This document shows positions 44,523 to 55,984 of a stretch of 64,000 bases of DNA, piece by piece; the stretch's first letter is position 1; each line of letters starts with the position of its first letter. The notes under the pieces were generated by a model. That model ran no database searches and was not told the DNA's origin. It saw only the letters and a program-made list of their open reading frames with translations. A program made the position numbers and the translations under genes. Source of the DNA: Otatea glauca (Eukaryota; Streptophyta; Magnoliopsida; Poales; Poaceae); assembly GCA_036346275.1 (NCBI GenBank), contig CM070725.1:38812104-38876103 (forward strand). The letters run 5' to 3'.

Positions 44523-47500
44523 ATGTCGCACTCGTTGTCGACGTCCCTCGAGCGCTCCCATTCATCAGCACCTCGTCCCTAGTTTCCCGCCGAGAACGAT
44601 GATGGTAGCGGCGACAACCACAACCAGGTGGTACGGCGTGTGGTAAAGGAGATGGAGGGATCGGCGAACTACCCGACATTGACTCGCATGAACTACGGCA
44701 ACTGGGCGCTTCGGATGAAATCACTGCTCTAGGCGCGTGGGCTATGGGACGTTATTGAGCACGACGACACTGAGCTCCAAGAGGACCGAATGGCACTGGT
44801 GGCCATTCTCCGTGCTATGCTGGTGGAGATGATCTCCACCCTCGCCATCGAGCCGAGTGCGAAGGAGGCATGGGAGGCCATCAAAACGATGTGCGTCGGT
44901 GTTGATCGTGTGCGCAAGGCGAAGGCCCAACAGCTCTGCAAGGAGTTTGAAGGCGTGGCATTTCGAGACAAAGAGACAGTCGACGATTTCGCCATGCGGC
45001 TCATCGGGCTCATCAACCAACTATGCATCCTTGGCGAGATGGTGGAAGAATCGAAGGTTGTCAAGAATTTTCTCAGTGTCGTGCCGCCCAGGTTTTCGCA
45101 AATTGCACTCTCGATTGAAACCTTTCTTGACCTCTCGACTCTGTCTGTCGAGGAGGTCACTGGGAGACTCAAGACTGTGGAGGACCATCTTTATTCCTCC
45201 GTTTCGATCGACACTGGCTCTAAACTCCTCACCGAGGAGGAATGGATCGCACGAATGAAGGAGCGATGACAAGGCAAAGGGTCAACTAGCGCTAACAAAT
45301 ACCGGGGTAGCAACCGACACCGCGGGAGAATGCGCCAGAAGAAAGGTGACGGTAGTGGTCGTGATGGCGGCACGCGCGATGTATCCCAGGACAAATGCCA
45401 CAACTGCGGCAAGCTCGACCATTGGGCCAAGGACTGTCGTAAGTCGAAGCGCGATGAACAGGTTCACGTAACGCAAGCTGACGACGATGAGCCCACACTC
45501 CTAATGGCTAGGGAGTGCGCCGTCTTTGATTCCCCACCGCCGATGTCCAAACCACTATGGCTGGTCGAGGCGAAGGCCTTCACACAGCTCGATCAGGAGG
45601 AGGAGCGCGACGCTGGTCTATGGTATCTCGACACCGGTGCCATGAACCACATGACCGGGTCCCGTGATGTCTTTTCTGAGCTCGACTCCAGCGTGCTCGG
45701 CACCATCAAATTTGGGGATGGATCAAACATCAACATTGAAAGGCACGGCACCATCCTGTTCACGTGCAAGATCGGGGAGCATCGCGCCCTTTTGGGGGTG
45801 TACTACATCTCGCGTCTCACCACCAACATCATCAGCATCGGGCAGCTCGACTAGAATGGCTGCCAGATGCTAATCGATGATGACGTCCTGAGGATTCACG
45901 ACCAGCAACTGCGTCTGCTGGCCAAGGTGAAGCGCTCCCCCAACCGGCTGTACATGCTCAGGCTCGACATCACACAGCCCGTGTGCCTATCGGCAAGGAG
46001 CTCGGAGTACGCATGGAGCTGGCACGCAAGGTATGGTCACCTAAATTTTTAGGCCCTTCGCAAGCTCGCACGAAATGCCATGGTGCGAGGACTCCCACAA
46101 ATTGATCAAGTGGATCAAATTTGTGATGTGTGCCTGACCGGCAAGCAACGGCGGGCATCGTTACCTGAGCAAAGCAAGCATCGCGTGGAACACCTCATCG
46201 ACCTCGTTCACGGCGACCTCTGTGGCCCAATCGCACCAATGATGCCCAGTGGCAACTGCTTCTTCTTGCTGCTGGTAGATGACAAAAGCCTCTACATGTG
46301 ACTACGTCTTCTCGCAAGCAAGGATCAAGCATCGTCGGCGATCAAGCAGTTTCAAGCCCAGGTGGAGGTGGAGACGGGGCACAAGCTCAAGGCTCTCTAC
46401 ACTAACCGCGGCGGCGAGTTCACCTGTGGAGTTTGGCAAGTAATGCGTCGAGCGCGGTGTGCAGCGGCAGCTCACAGCCCCGTACTCCCCTCAGCAAAAC
46501 GGAGTCGTCGAGTGCCACAATTAGACGGTGGTTGCCATGGCTCAAAGCATGATGAAGGCGAAGGGACTTCCCAGGATATTCTGGTGAGAGGCTGTTACTA
46601 CTGTCGTCTTCATCCTCAACCACGTGCCCACACGCAGCATTAACGAGATGAAGCCCTATGAGGCCTGGCATGGTAAGCGACCGGCGGTGCATTTCCTCCG
46701 CACCTTTGGTTCCTTCGCACACGTCAAGAGCGTGAAGCCGCATCTGAAGAAGCTGGACGATCGGAGTACGCTGATGGTGTTCATCGGGTATGAGGCCGGA
46801 TCTAAGGCATATCAAGTGTTTGACCCCGTCGGCAAGCGCGTCCATGTCATGCGCGATGTCATCTTCGATGAATCGGCACAGTGGAATTGGAGTGCCCACG
46901 ACGAGCCAGGTTCGATGAATCATGACGAGCCGTTCATAGTCGAATATACCTCTGTATGTGCGCCAGAGACGGAGGAGATCGGTGACTTAGCTAGAGGACA
47001 GGGAAGCTCGTTGATGCCTCATCACGCGCCGCCGAGTACACCTGTTGCGGTGACACCATGTGGGAGCGGGGACGCCTATGGCTTCACCCGTGGTGGAATT
47101 CGCTTCGCCGCCATCTGATCTAGATGCAACGCTGAACGCCGATCACGATGATGCCCCACTCCAATTTCGCACCATCGACAACATCATCGGGCCGACCACT
47201 CCGCGCGGCTTCACACCACGCGTACTCGACTCCGAGGAGCTGCTCTTCACCACAGCCGATGATCCAACATCCTTCCGCAACGTAGAACAGCATCAGTGCT
47301 AGCACAAGGCAATGCTCAAGGAGATGAGCTCGATTGATGACAACAGCACATGGGAGCTCACTGACCTTCCTGCAGGTCATCGCCCGATTGGATTGAAGTG
47401 GGTCTTCAAGGTGAAGCGCGATGAGCACGACGCAGTGGTGAAGCACAAGGCGCGGCTTGCGTCTCCTGGCCGTGGTCGCAGCTCAAGAGGGCTAGAAAGT

Positions 47501-48690
47501 CCACCACATGGACATCAAATCGGCGTTCCTCAACGGTGACCTCCAGAGGAAGTCTACGTCGAGCAACCACCAGTTTTCGTCGTCGACAAACAAGAGAGCA
47601 AAGTGCTCCGACTCCGGAAGGCGTTGTATGGTCTCTGCCAGGTGCCAAGGGCGTGGAACGCCAAGCTCGACGCTAGCCTCGCGACGCTAGGGTTCCGCAA
47701 GAGTGCCTCCGAGCATGCCGTGTACACGCATGGTGGCGAGGCATCGCAGCTGATCGTCAGCGTGTACATCGATGACTTGATCATCACCAGCCCTGACACT
47801 GATGACATCGGTGCGTTCAAAGGCGAGATGAAGAAACTATTCTGGATAAGCGATCTGGGCTTGCTCTCCTACTACCTCGGTATCAAGGTGAGCCAAAGCT
47901 CATATGGTATCACTCTGAGCCAGTCTACATACGCGTCGAAATAGTTGGAGACCAGTGGTCTAGCGGACTGCAATTCTTGTCAAGTGCCTATGGAAGCTCG
48001 CTTGAAGCTGAGTAAGTCGAGCACCTACGCACCGGTGAATGCCACTCAGTACCGAAGCATCGCTGTGAGCTTGCGGTACTTGGTGCACACACGGCCGGAC
48101 ATAGCCTACGCAGTGGGCTACGTAAGCCGATTCATGGAGGAGCCGCGCGAAGATCATTTGGTTGCTGTCAAGCACATATTGCGCTACATCGCCGGCAAGC
48201 GCGAGTACAGTATCCGCTACACGAGGAAGGACAACGGGCGACGTCGATGACCGCAAGAGCAACACAGGGGTGTTCTTCTTCCTTGGGAAATGCCCCATCA
48301 CCTGGCAATCTCAGAAGCAAAAGGTGGTGGCGCTATCGTCATGCGAAGTGAAGTACATCGCCGCGATGACCGCGGCGTGTCAGGGCATCTGGCTGGGTCG
48401 GCTTCTGGGGGAACTCCTCTGCTTAGAGTTCGACGCTCCGATGCTTAGGGTGGACAACAAGTCCACCATCGTCTTAAGCAAGAATTTTGTCTTCCACAAC
48501 CAGAGTAAGCATATCGATACTCGATTTCACTTTATCCGGGAGTGTGTTGATGGAGGGAAGATCTAGCTCGAGTATACACAAACTAAGGAACAGCTTGCTG
48601 ACATACTCATGAAGCCGCTCGGGCGCGTGAGGTTTCAGGAATTTCGCATCCAAATCGGTGTCGGGGAAATCAAGTGAATCGAAGCAAGTA
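44523..48690 (+). pseudogene. Copia-2 gag-pol, broken by stops and frameshifts
   Basis: From ATG 44523 one frame runs to ~46435, interrupted by stops at 44580, 44730, 45267, 45852, 46050 and 46299. Gag includes YPTLTRMNYGNWALRMKSLL and a UBN2-like region to ~45260, then the zinc knuckle CHNCGKLDHWAKDC at 45396. Protease has WYLDTGAMNHM near 45620. Integrase has the HARYGHLNF...CDVCLTGKQ zinc part, VHGDLCGP, and LYTNRGGEF in which the usual catalytic Asp is Asn. After a frameshift, integrase continues in 46624-47118 (NEMKPYEAWHGKRP). Reverse transcriptase: WELTDLPAGHRPIGLKWVFK, a deletion around 47470, MDIKSAFLNGDL, then VSVYIDDLIITS near 47765. RNase H is at ~48240-48565 (SNTGVFFFLGKCPITWQSQK...VDNKSTIVLSKN). 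No active polyprotein. Confidence 0.9.
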
Positions 48691-48703
48691 TTAGTGGGGA
48701 GGT

Positions 48704-49322
48704 TGTTACATAATCCTAGCTGTTTCCTTTCAGATTTCCATTCTGTCATTAGTATGAGCATAGAAATTGCGCATCTGTTTTGGTGTGATTAGATCATACG
48801 GCAATTGCAAGTATTAGGGAGTGTGTCCTTTTTTTTAGGGCCTGTTTGTTTCAGTTTTGGATTCTCTAAAAGCTGATTCTGGATTGTGGTTTTTGAGAAG
48901 CTGATTCTTCAAAAGCTAGAATCCAAAAGCACATATGAAGTGGATTGTGGATTCTAGTGTATATGGGTGGGGTGGATTGTGAGAATCGGATTTTAGAATC
49001 AGCCTATTTGTTTCTGATTCTGCTTTTGGGACCAGAATCCAGAATCAAAAGCTAAAACAAACAGACCCTTAGTCATGCGCAGCATCCATGCTCAGCATGG
49101 CCTTGATTTGTGGCGTTGATGGCGCACAATTAGAGCCACTAATGCCAAGTTTGTTTTCTTTTGTGTTAAGCTTTGTTTCTTTTTAAGCAATGGAAAGAAT
49201 TCAGAAAAGCTGCAGCTTCTTCGCAGCACCAAAAAAACGTGTCTACTGTTCATCGTCTTCAATCTCCAGCTAGTGAGCGTGTGAGTCTAGACAGTGTGTG
49301 TAGAGTGCTGAGTTGTGCTGCA
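48704..49322 (+). repeat. Copia-2 3' LTR (with MITE)
   Basis: 619 bases, or about 385 without the MITE and its duplicated TTA, close to the 363-bp 5' LTR. It ends GTGCTGCA before AGCTA. Confidence 0.85.
48838..49068. mobile_element. Tourist-like MITE inside the Copia-2 3' LTR
   Basis: 231 bases with terminal inverted repeats GGGCCTGTTTGTTTCAG and the complement of CTAAAACAAACAGACCC, flanked by TTA on both sides (48835-48837 and 49069-49071). A 3-bp TTA duplication is typical of PIF/Harbinger (Tourist) elements. The 5' LTR retains the empty site (TTTTTTAGTCATGC at ~44250), which confirms the boundaries. No coding capacity. Confidence 0.88.
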
Positions 49323-50010
49323 AGCTAGAGGCCCCCGTCAACGTCTGCGGTGAGTCCCAAATTCCCAATTACGCATGCTAATTCCTTCTTGGATTCGCAT
49401 GAAGGCAATTCAATTTTTGTATGATCTCTTCTTGAACGCGCTGTTAGTTCATGGTTTGAGAAAATACAGGCGACATCCACGGCCAGTTCTCCGACCTGCT
49501 GCGGCTGTTCGAGTACGGCGGACTGCCGCCGAGCTCAAACTACCCCTCCTGGGCAACTACGTGGACCGCTCCAAGCAGAGCATCGAGACCATCTGCCTGC
49601 TGCTCGCCAACCTCCTCTGGTCTGACCCCGACTGCGACAGCTCCGGCTGGGGCGAGAACGACCGCGGCGTCTCCTTCACCTTCGGTGCCGACAAGGTCGT
49701 CGAGTTCTCATCTTCCGCGCTCACCAGGCAAGCCTCCTCACTCCTAGCATGCCGGCATGACGTTACATGCATTGCTACTCCTACTCGTTGCAGAATCAAC
49801 TTGACATTTCTTGGCATGCCAATGGCGATGGAACAGGTTGTGGAGGATGGGTACGAGTTCTTCGCGGACCGGCAGCTGGTTTCCATATTCTCCGCGCCGA
49901 ACTACTGCGGGGAGTTCAACAACGCCGCCGCGCAGATGAACGTCGACACGAGCCTACTCTGCTCCTTCCAGATCCTCAAGCCGTATAGAGGCAAAGCGCA
50001 GATGGAGTGA

Positions 50011-50699
50011 CGAGGAGAGGCCGCCGATCGAGACTGAGATATTATTTATTAGAGGATTGTTTAGAATCATGGAACTCTCATAGATTTGCCTGCGCAGGTT
50101 TCCCTCTAGCATTTTTGTTGTTTGGAGGACAGTAGATACCACCTCCAGTTCTTCCCAATCCTTTGCTTCTAACTGATTCAATACATGTATATATAAGCAT
50201 ATAGTTTCTGAATTGCTTACATCTTACTCCTGTGTTCATGCAAGGAGCAAAATGTTATCTGAAATTGCCAGAAGTACTATAAAGGAAATGTCAGAAAATT
50301 TTCTGAAGGAAGCCAAAGTGACTCTTATTCTCTTCTGTGGTTAAAAGAAGGGTTGGTATTATCTTAAAAGAGTACTTGATAGAAAACGAGACCTCATATC
50401 CATCTTCGAGCAAATCAATGAAATGGTGAGTTTACGAAGTCTCATGAATTTTTTTTTTTGAAAGAAATGGCAGGAACTCTGCCTTGTATTAAAGAAGATT
50501 GTCTGGAATACAGTAGAAAGATTCAGGTAGACCATGAAAGCGTTGGAGGCGAGAAATTACAACACGAACTGGAGAATGCCCCTAGCTGTGACGCAACCTA
50601 AAAGAAGTTTAAAGTAGGCTTTATGTCCTTTACGGTTACTATCTTATCTACAAACTGATGATACATTTTCTACACAGTGCCAGATCTAGAAAACTTTTA
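50011..50699. other. 3' region of the PP1 relic
   Basis: No gene supported. At ~50440-50490 the sequence TTTTTTTTTTGAAAGAAATGGCAGGAAC resembles the reversed poly(A) end of a retroelement. There is no recognisable domain. Confidence 0.4.
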
Positions 50700-50842
50700 G
50701 AGAGGTGTTTCATGCTTCTCTTTTTTACAGTTGCACAAATATTAAAGCAAGAATAAAAGGTAGATGGTGATTACTTACCCCTTCGCTAGCTTCAAGATTT
50801 GTACAACTTGTATTAGGAGGGGGAAGCATTGAAGCACTGCTC
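50700..50842 (+). repeat. Conserved hairpin, copy 4
   Basis: A 143-nt stem-loop. The left arm GAGAGGTGTTTCATGCTTC pairs with the right arm ending GGAAGCATTGAAGCACTGCTC. The inner arms AGTTGCACAAATATTAAAGC and GCTTCAAGATTTGTACAACT enclose the loop GATGGTGATTACT. It lies more than 30 kb from the other three copies and outside the OMT block, so it is not explained by the block duplication. Confidence 0.6.
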
Positions 50843-51349
50843 AAACTTTTAACGGGTGTGCACGCTTCACATGTGCAATTATGTAGTTTTGTGCAATGTC
50901 TCTCGTCCTCTTCATTTTTCAGCGATTGTACATTGACAAATCACAAAAAAATCTAAAATTTTCAATCACGACTTCCACAAATCCCAAATTGAAATCCCCA
51001 AAACCAAATCAAGAAATTAATAAGGGAACTTGTGCTTTGCAAAACTAAGCTTAAGGGAACCGTGATTTGCCCTCTGCCTATGCCCTCCTGGGAGTCTTGG
51101 CCGTGGCTCTCTTGTTCAAGTCGTTCAGCCAGCAACCCACTAAGGAATGAAACGGCCTAGGAGGAGCACACGTATAAAAAGGTCTTCTTCCTCCAGCGAC
51201 AGGTCTGAAATGGATTGGATCCAATCCAGACCCAACACGATGGATTTTGAATACAGATTTGAGGAAGAAGAATAAAGAAAGTGAACTAGGGTTCTATGAT
51301 AGCTATGAATTAAGGAACTGTAGTAATTACTTTTATTCTTCTTACATCC
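50843..51349. other. Intergenic DNA, nothing recognised
   Basis: Unremarkable AT-rich sequence with a short minus-strand ORF and no domain. The last 5 bases (CATCC) are the target duplication of the following LTR. Confidence 0.5.
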
Positions 51350-54300
51350 TGTAAGGACCCGAATCCACTGATTCGAACCCACTGTGTTTACTGCACTAGT
51401 CCCAGGATCAACGCTAGTGCACACAGCTTGATATTGGTACATATCACATCATACACAACAATAATAGAATAATAGTTCATTTATTGATATAGCTAAATGT
51501 ATGATCTTATGACCAACTTACATTATTAAGCCACGCAAGGCAAGACTGAGAATATAACTAATGATTAAGCAGCGGAAAATAGAAACGTAGATAGCTCATC
51601 AGTTCACCACAGGCAACCGACAAGGCTCGGACCCTAATGACTCGTGTCTTCCTGGACTTCATCTTCCAACACAGGTGTAGATTCCTCAACTGTTGATTAT
51701 TGTTGTTTGGCAAGGGTGAGTACTTAAAGCACTCAACAAGTTGTGCATAGAATGCAATTCTATGTATCTATATGTAAGGCTTATTCCATGGATAGGCTAT
51801 CATGGCTATTTTGCAATAAGCGACATTTATGAACAAATACATAAATAGATTGTAAAGAATATAAAACAAATAGCAATAATAAATAACTTCATATTTCTCA
51901 AGTAAACCAAGTTTCCAATCCTAAGTCAAATTTCATCTTCCATATGGCATTCCGCCATCCCAACCATGTTGTCCAATTAATTAAGCTAACCCTTAATCGT
52001 AATTCCGAGCATTGCTCAATACATGAGCACGGCTATCCGAATAGTTTCACACTCTGCAGAGGTTATGCACTTTACCCACGTGATACAACCAAACACCACC
52101 AAGGCGAGTGATTATAACAAAGCCTTTACAATGCTCGGCTTAACCCGATACTACCCGCTAAGGATTCAACACCGTGGGATGGTTACCACATCCGGGTCCC
52201 CTCTTGCGCCATGTGAATTACACCATAACTCGGGAACTCACACCGACCACGATAGTACCAAAATTAGGACATTGCAAATTACTCAGCTAGGCTGGCCTAT
52301 ACCAGACATGTGGTTGCATGATAGACTCAGGTCAAAGGCTTGCAAGGTTAAGTCCTTAGTGTGATCAAGGCAAGACATCCACATACCCTCTGCCCTTTGG
52401 GCCCACCTTGGCCTCCTCGCCCCTTGCCACTTGCCTCAATCTAAGTTATTATCACCCAGTTGATTACCAAGCACCACGTACCATCAACAATTCAACATCG
52501 TTGCGTGACATGACTCGCCACAACAACTCAATCTCATCGTATGATCCCACATGACACACAAGTTCATAATATTGTTCCATATTCCATTAATCAAGATTAA
52601 TTATCAATGATTCTGACACATGTGATGACGTGCGCACGCTGAAGCAACTAATACGAACTAATCCTCCAATGTTGGTTATAATTATTAACCAACTATATTT
52701 AACCAATCTAGGGTGACAATGGATCATGGCATATAACGACAAGGTAGGGTATAGATCAATCTGGTATATTAGCTAAGCCCAATCTAACTTGAAACAATTG
52801 TATATTTGAAATATATGCAATAGGGTAAAACAAACATAGCAATTTTATAAACATGGGTTCAACATGATCAAAGCACAACTTGCCTTGGAATAGGTCCTGA
52901 TCTTGATCTGAAGCTTGCTCTTGATTTGCTGGATCTTCCTCCGAAGCGTCACACAATTCAACGTCTACGCGTACCGAAGATGAAAAGCAAATAAATACCA
53001 AAACAGAGAGCAAATGAACTCAAAAATCAGTTAAAATTCACCATTAAATAGATCTCAATTTTACAAATTTTTAGAAACTGGAATCACTCAAATCCGAGTT
53101 ACGATGCAAAAGATATAGTCTTTTGAAGTTTGAAATAAATACTGAAATCAGAAAATCAGAAATTCGGAATTAACAGATTTATTTTTATTCTGAAAACCGA
53201 TTTATTGCGCAAGCCTGACGTCATCACGACGCCAGCGCTGAACCGGACCAATCAGAAGCCGATGCGTGGCCTCGGTGCATAGACCCGATCCACCACGTCG
53301 CGCTGGTCCACGGCGAACCCGGCTCATGACTCCTCGGCGCTTGCGCCTCCACGCGGCGGCACCCGATTGGCAGCGGTGACGGCGCCATCCGATGCATCCA
53401 GATCCCATCGGACGGTTGCCGACCGGTGCACACGCGGCAAGATCATGAGCACAGGTTTCAGATCCAACGGACAGCGATTAATGAAGGTTTTACGGCTCAC
53501 CGAGAACACGCGGCTGAATCAGAGACGTCGGGCGAAGATCCAACGGTCCAAAGCTTCTCTGCTGCTAATGGCGTCGCCTGAGACAAAATCCGCCGGCGAT
53601 GAAGGCGACGACGCTACACGGGGCGCTCCGGCAAGCTCTGGATGACGAAGACTCGAGGTTCTGATGCGACGCGGGACAAGGATCTCAACGCACCTGGTGG
53701 TTCCTTAAATAGGCGTACGGAGGAGCGTGCGGGCGAAGAACACGGACTCCGAGTCCACCGGAGACACGGCGGCGCGGCGGAAGAATCCGAGGCGAGACGA
53801 CACACGAGACCCTCCGATGACGCATTTAGCGGTGAGATTCGCGGAGACGTGGTGGATCGAGATCCGCCGAACCAACTAACGAACCCGATCTTTCCTTTCC
53901 TAAATCGATACGGCTTAATCCTGACCATCCGATTCCCATCCCACGGTTGACTGAGGCTAGGGTTTGGTTTTACGCGCGAAAACTTCTGACCGCCCGATGC
54001 AAGATCAAGGGCTGCAGCTGCGCACCTCAACTCACGGGCCGACGCACGCACAGCTCATGGGCTCGGCCCATTACTGTTCAAAGGAAATTTTCTGGCTTTT
54101 AGCAATTAAAATAATTCCAGAAATTCATTTTATTTATTTTAAAGGATAAAACTATTAGGAAAAATCCAGGAAAAATCTCAAAAATACTTTGAGACATTCT
54201 GGACTCAAATAAAATATTTTTGGCAAAACTTTATTTGGACTTTGCATAGATTTATATAGATTTGAATAAAAGGCAATAAACTTGAAATAAGAATTAATTC

Positions 54301-54395
54301 AAATAAATCCAGAAAAATCCAAATAAATTCCAGAAAATCATAATTGCACTTTTAAGCAATAAATAATATTTAAGCCAAATTTTTGGGATGTTACA
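51350..54395 (-). mobile_element. Solo LTR, Tekay/Del-like, second copy
   Basis: 3046 bases bounded on the plus strand by TGTAAGGACCCG and GGGATGTTACA, flanked by perfect CATCC duplications (51345-51349 and 54396-54400). Same family as 33495-36355, in the opposite orientation. No internal region. The GC-rich stretch 53220-54070 yields overlapping spurious ORFs on both strands. Confidence 0.9.
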
Positions 54396-54427
54396 CATCC
54401 TTTCCAAGATGAATGGGATTATATAGT

Positions 54428-54720
54428 CACTATTACAGAAAGACCTATATAAGACACCTCATCATAGATAGTTTTCAAAAACCGTTTATGTTAAAGCTAA
54501 TCACAGACAGTTTTACTAGCACGATCTTCAAAGTTACAGTATATGCTAAGAACCGTCTGTGATAAGCTAATATCACAGATGGTTCGTGGTACAAACCGTC
54601 TGTGATACTTGACACACGGTTTGTACCACGAACCATTTGTGATATTAGCTTATAACAGATGGTTTGTTAATCGAATCATCTATGATAAAACTTCCGTGTT
54701 ATATATATCGTACTAGGGTT
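54428..54720 (+). mobile_element. CACTA (En/Spm) transposon end
   Basis: The segment starts CACTATTACAGAAAGACC, close to the grass CACTACTACAGAAA terminus, followed by the short subterminal repeats typical of CACTA ends (ACCGTCTGTGATAA, ATCACAGATGGTT and their complements). The opposite end was not found in the window, and no transposase is visible downstream, so the element is truncated or its other end lies elsewhere. Confidence 0.6.
54565..54650. repeat. Near-perfect 35-bp-arm hairpin in the CACTA end
   Basis: The arms 54565-54599 and 54616-54650 pair at 34 of 35 positions around a 16-base loop. The shared core is GGTTCGTGGTACAAACCGT. Confidence 0.8.
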
Positions 54721-55984
54721 TGTGCGCACCGCGTTCTTCACCCAAATAAAATCTTACAGACGACGATTGGTCTCCTCCCCGAGCCTATCACCGCTGCTTC
54801 ATCCCCGATCCTATCACCTCATCCCCGAGCCCCTCACCGGCCGCCTCATCCCCGAGCCCATCGCCGGGCGCCTCATCCCTGAGTTTGTTGCGCGCCTCTT
54901 CCTCTAGGACGTCGCCATCGCCTCCCCGAGCCCATCGCTGCCTCCTCCCTTGAGCTAGTCGTCACCTCCTTCCCGAGCCCTAAGGTACCTAAGGTATCTA
55001 AAGAGTGCAAATCGTGTGCTCTTATATACTTAGGGTTCTACTGTTCTATATCCTCATGGTCATGTTGGAGAACATCCTTGATACATCCCACTCAGTGACA
55101 CACGTACGGGGAAATGTATTGTCATGTACTCTATGCGGGTATCACTGTGATATTAAGGTCTTATGCCTTGCAGTACCAACACCCTATGCCCTATGGTTGT
55201 ATTGTTACTCCTTAAGATATTTGCTGCCGGTTGTATGCTCAATGATGTTATGGGACTATTGATAAACTAAAACAATTAAAGGAGCGAATGTGGCCTTGAA
55301 CAATAAAGTTGCTTTCTGTTAATAGTAGAAAATATTACTTTTATTTTATTTTGATGTTAACGGTAGAACTTCTAATTTTTCTACGATCATATCATATTTT
55401 ATTTTATATGATCTATTTAACCATTATTTTGAACTAATAAATATTTTTACCATAGCGTTACAAACTAATGACATTCTTTATCCTTTAAATGTGTTTCCTG
55501 TTCAAGATATTTTTTGTATGCTTCTCTGGATGATGGCAAGAAAATTTTCTTTATGGGTAATTGTAGTTGTCCATAGTGTTTTCCTTTTTGTATTTATTAC
55601 TATACTCATACACTAGAAGAACACTTAGATATTGTTCATAATCTTGATTTTGATCATTTAAATAGTGAAATTGACTTTAAATACTTTATGGTGCATAATT
55701 TAGGAAGGTAAGAGTTCAAGACCTTATTTACTTAGTTAATTGGCTAGTTCAATTTTGATTATATGACCCTAGTGTAGTGGAGATAAAAGATTAGTCTCTA
55801 GTAGTCCTAACCTTGTGGTGAGAAGGCTGAATGTTTTACCTTTAGTTGCCCGACACCTGAAAGCACTCTATTATACAATTACTCATTAATCTGTTAACTA
55901 TACATGATTCAATGTCAAGTCGACATAATAATTATGAATTGCTTTATCCCTTCGATTATGTCGTTTTTGCAAGCTTTGAATTAT
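54721..55984. other. Non-coding, with a proline-codon-like tandem repeat
   Basis: At ~54775-54890 an imperfect ~30-bp unit built on CCTCATCCCCGAGCCC and CGCCGG is repeated about four times, giving small Pro/Ser/Arg-rich ORFs in two frames. The remainder is AT-rich with no recognised gene. It may be the interior of the CACTA element. Confidence 0.45.

Larger units (their letters stand above)
44119..49322 (+). mobile_element. Copia-2 retrotransposon inserted in the PP1 exon
   Basis: 5204 bases with perfect AGCTA target duplications (44114-44118 and 49323-49327). Removing the element and one AGCTA restores the PP1 codons across the site. The 5' LTR is 44119-44481 (TGTTACATAATCC...TTGACA) and the 3' LTR is 48704-49322 (TGTTACATAATCC...GTGCTGCA), the latter enlarged by a 231-bp MITE. 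A primer-binding site follows the 5' LTR, and the tract TTAGTGGGGAGGT precedes the 3' LTR. The coding region is in order but broken. Confidence 0.93.
43960..50010 (+). pseudogene. PP1-type Ser/Thr phosphatase, split by Copia-2
   Basis: Relic of a protein phosphatase 1 catalytic subunit gene. Exon 1a (43960-44118) reads MMDGIAVEELIRQLLDG, a premature TAG at codon 27 (44038), then LSEAEIRQLCVTGKEIFLSQ and PNLLEL. Copia-2 interrupts the codons for LELEAPV. Exon 1b (49328-49349) resumes with EAPVNVCG. The intron is 49350-49469 (GTGAGT...TACAG). Exon 2 gives DIHGQFSDLLRLFEYGGLPP, then a 1-bp deletion near 49535, then LLGNYVDRSKQSIETICLLLA. Here the metal-binding GDYVDRG has become GNYVDRS. About 115 residues, including the GNHE motif, are deleted and the sequence jumps to LLWSDPDCDSSGWGENDRGV. 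The last exon (49836-50010) gives VVEDGYEFFADRQLVSIFSA and PNYCGEFNN and ends in TGA. No activity is possible. Confidence 0.92.

Noticed and set aside
53202..54051. Several ORFs on both strands in a GC-rich segment
   Set aside because: They lie wholly inside a solo LTR with perfect target duplications, and the homologous LTR at 33495 does not conserve them.
54664..54907. Pro/Arg-rich small ORFs after the CACTA end
   Set aside because: Generated in two frames by a ~30-bp tandem repeat; no evidence of a real protein.
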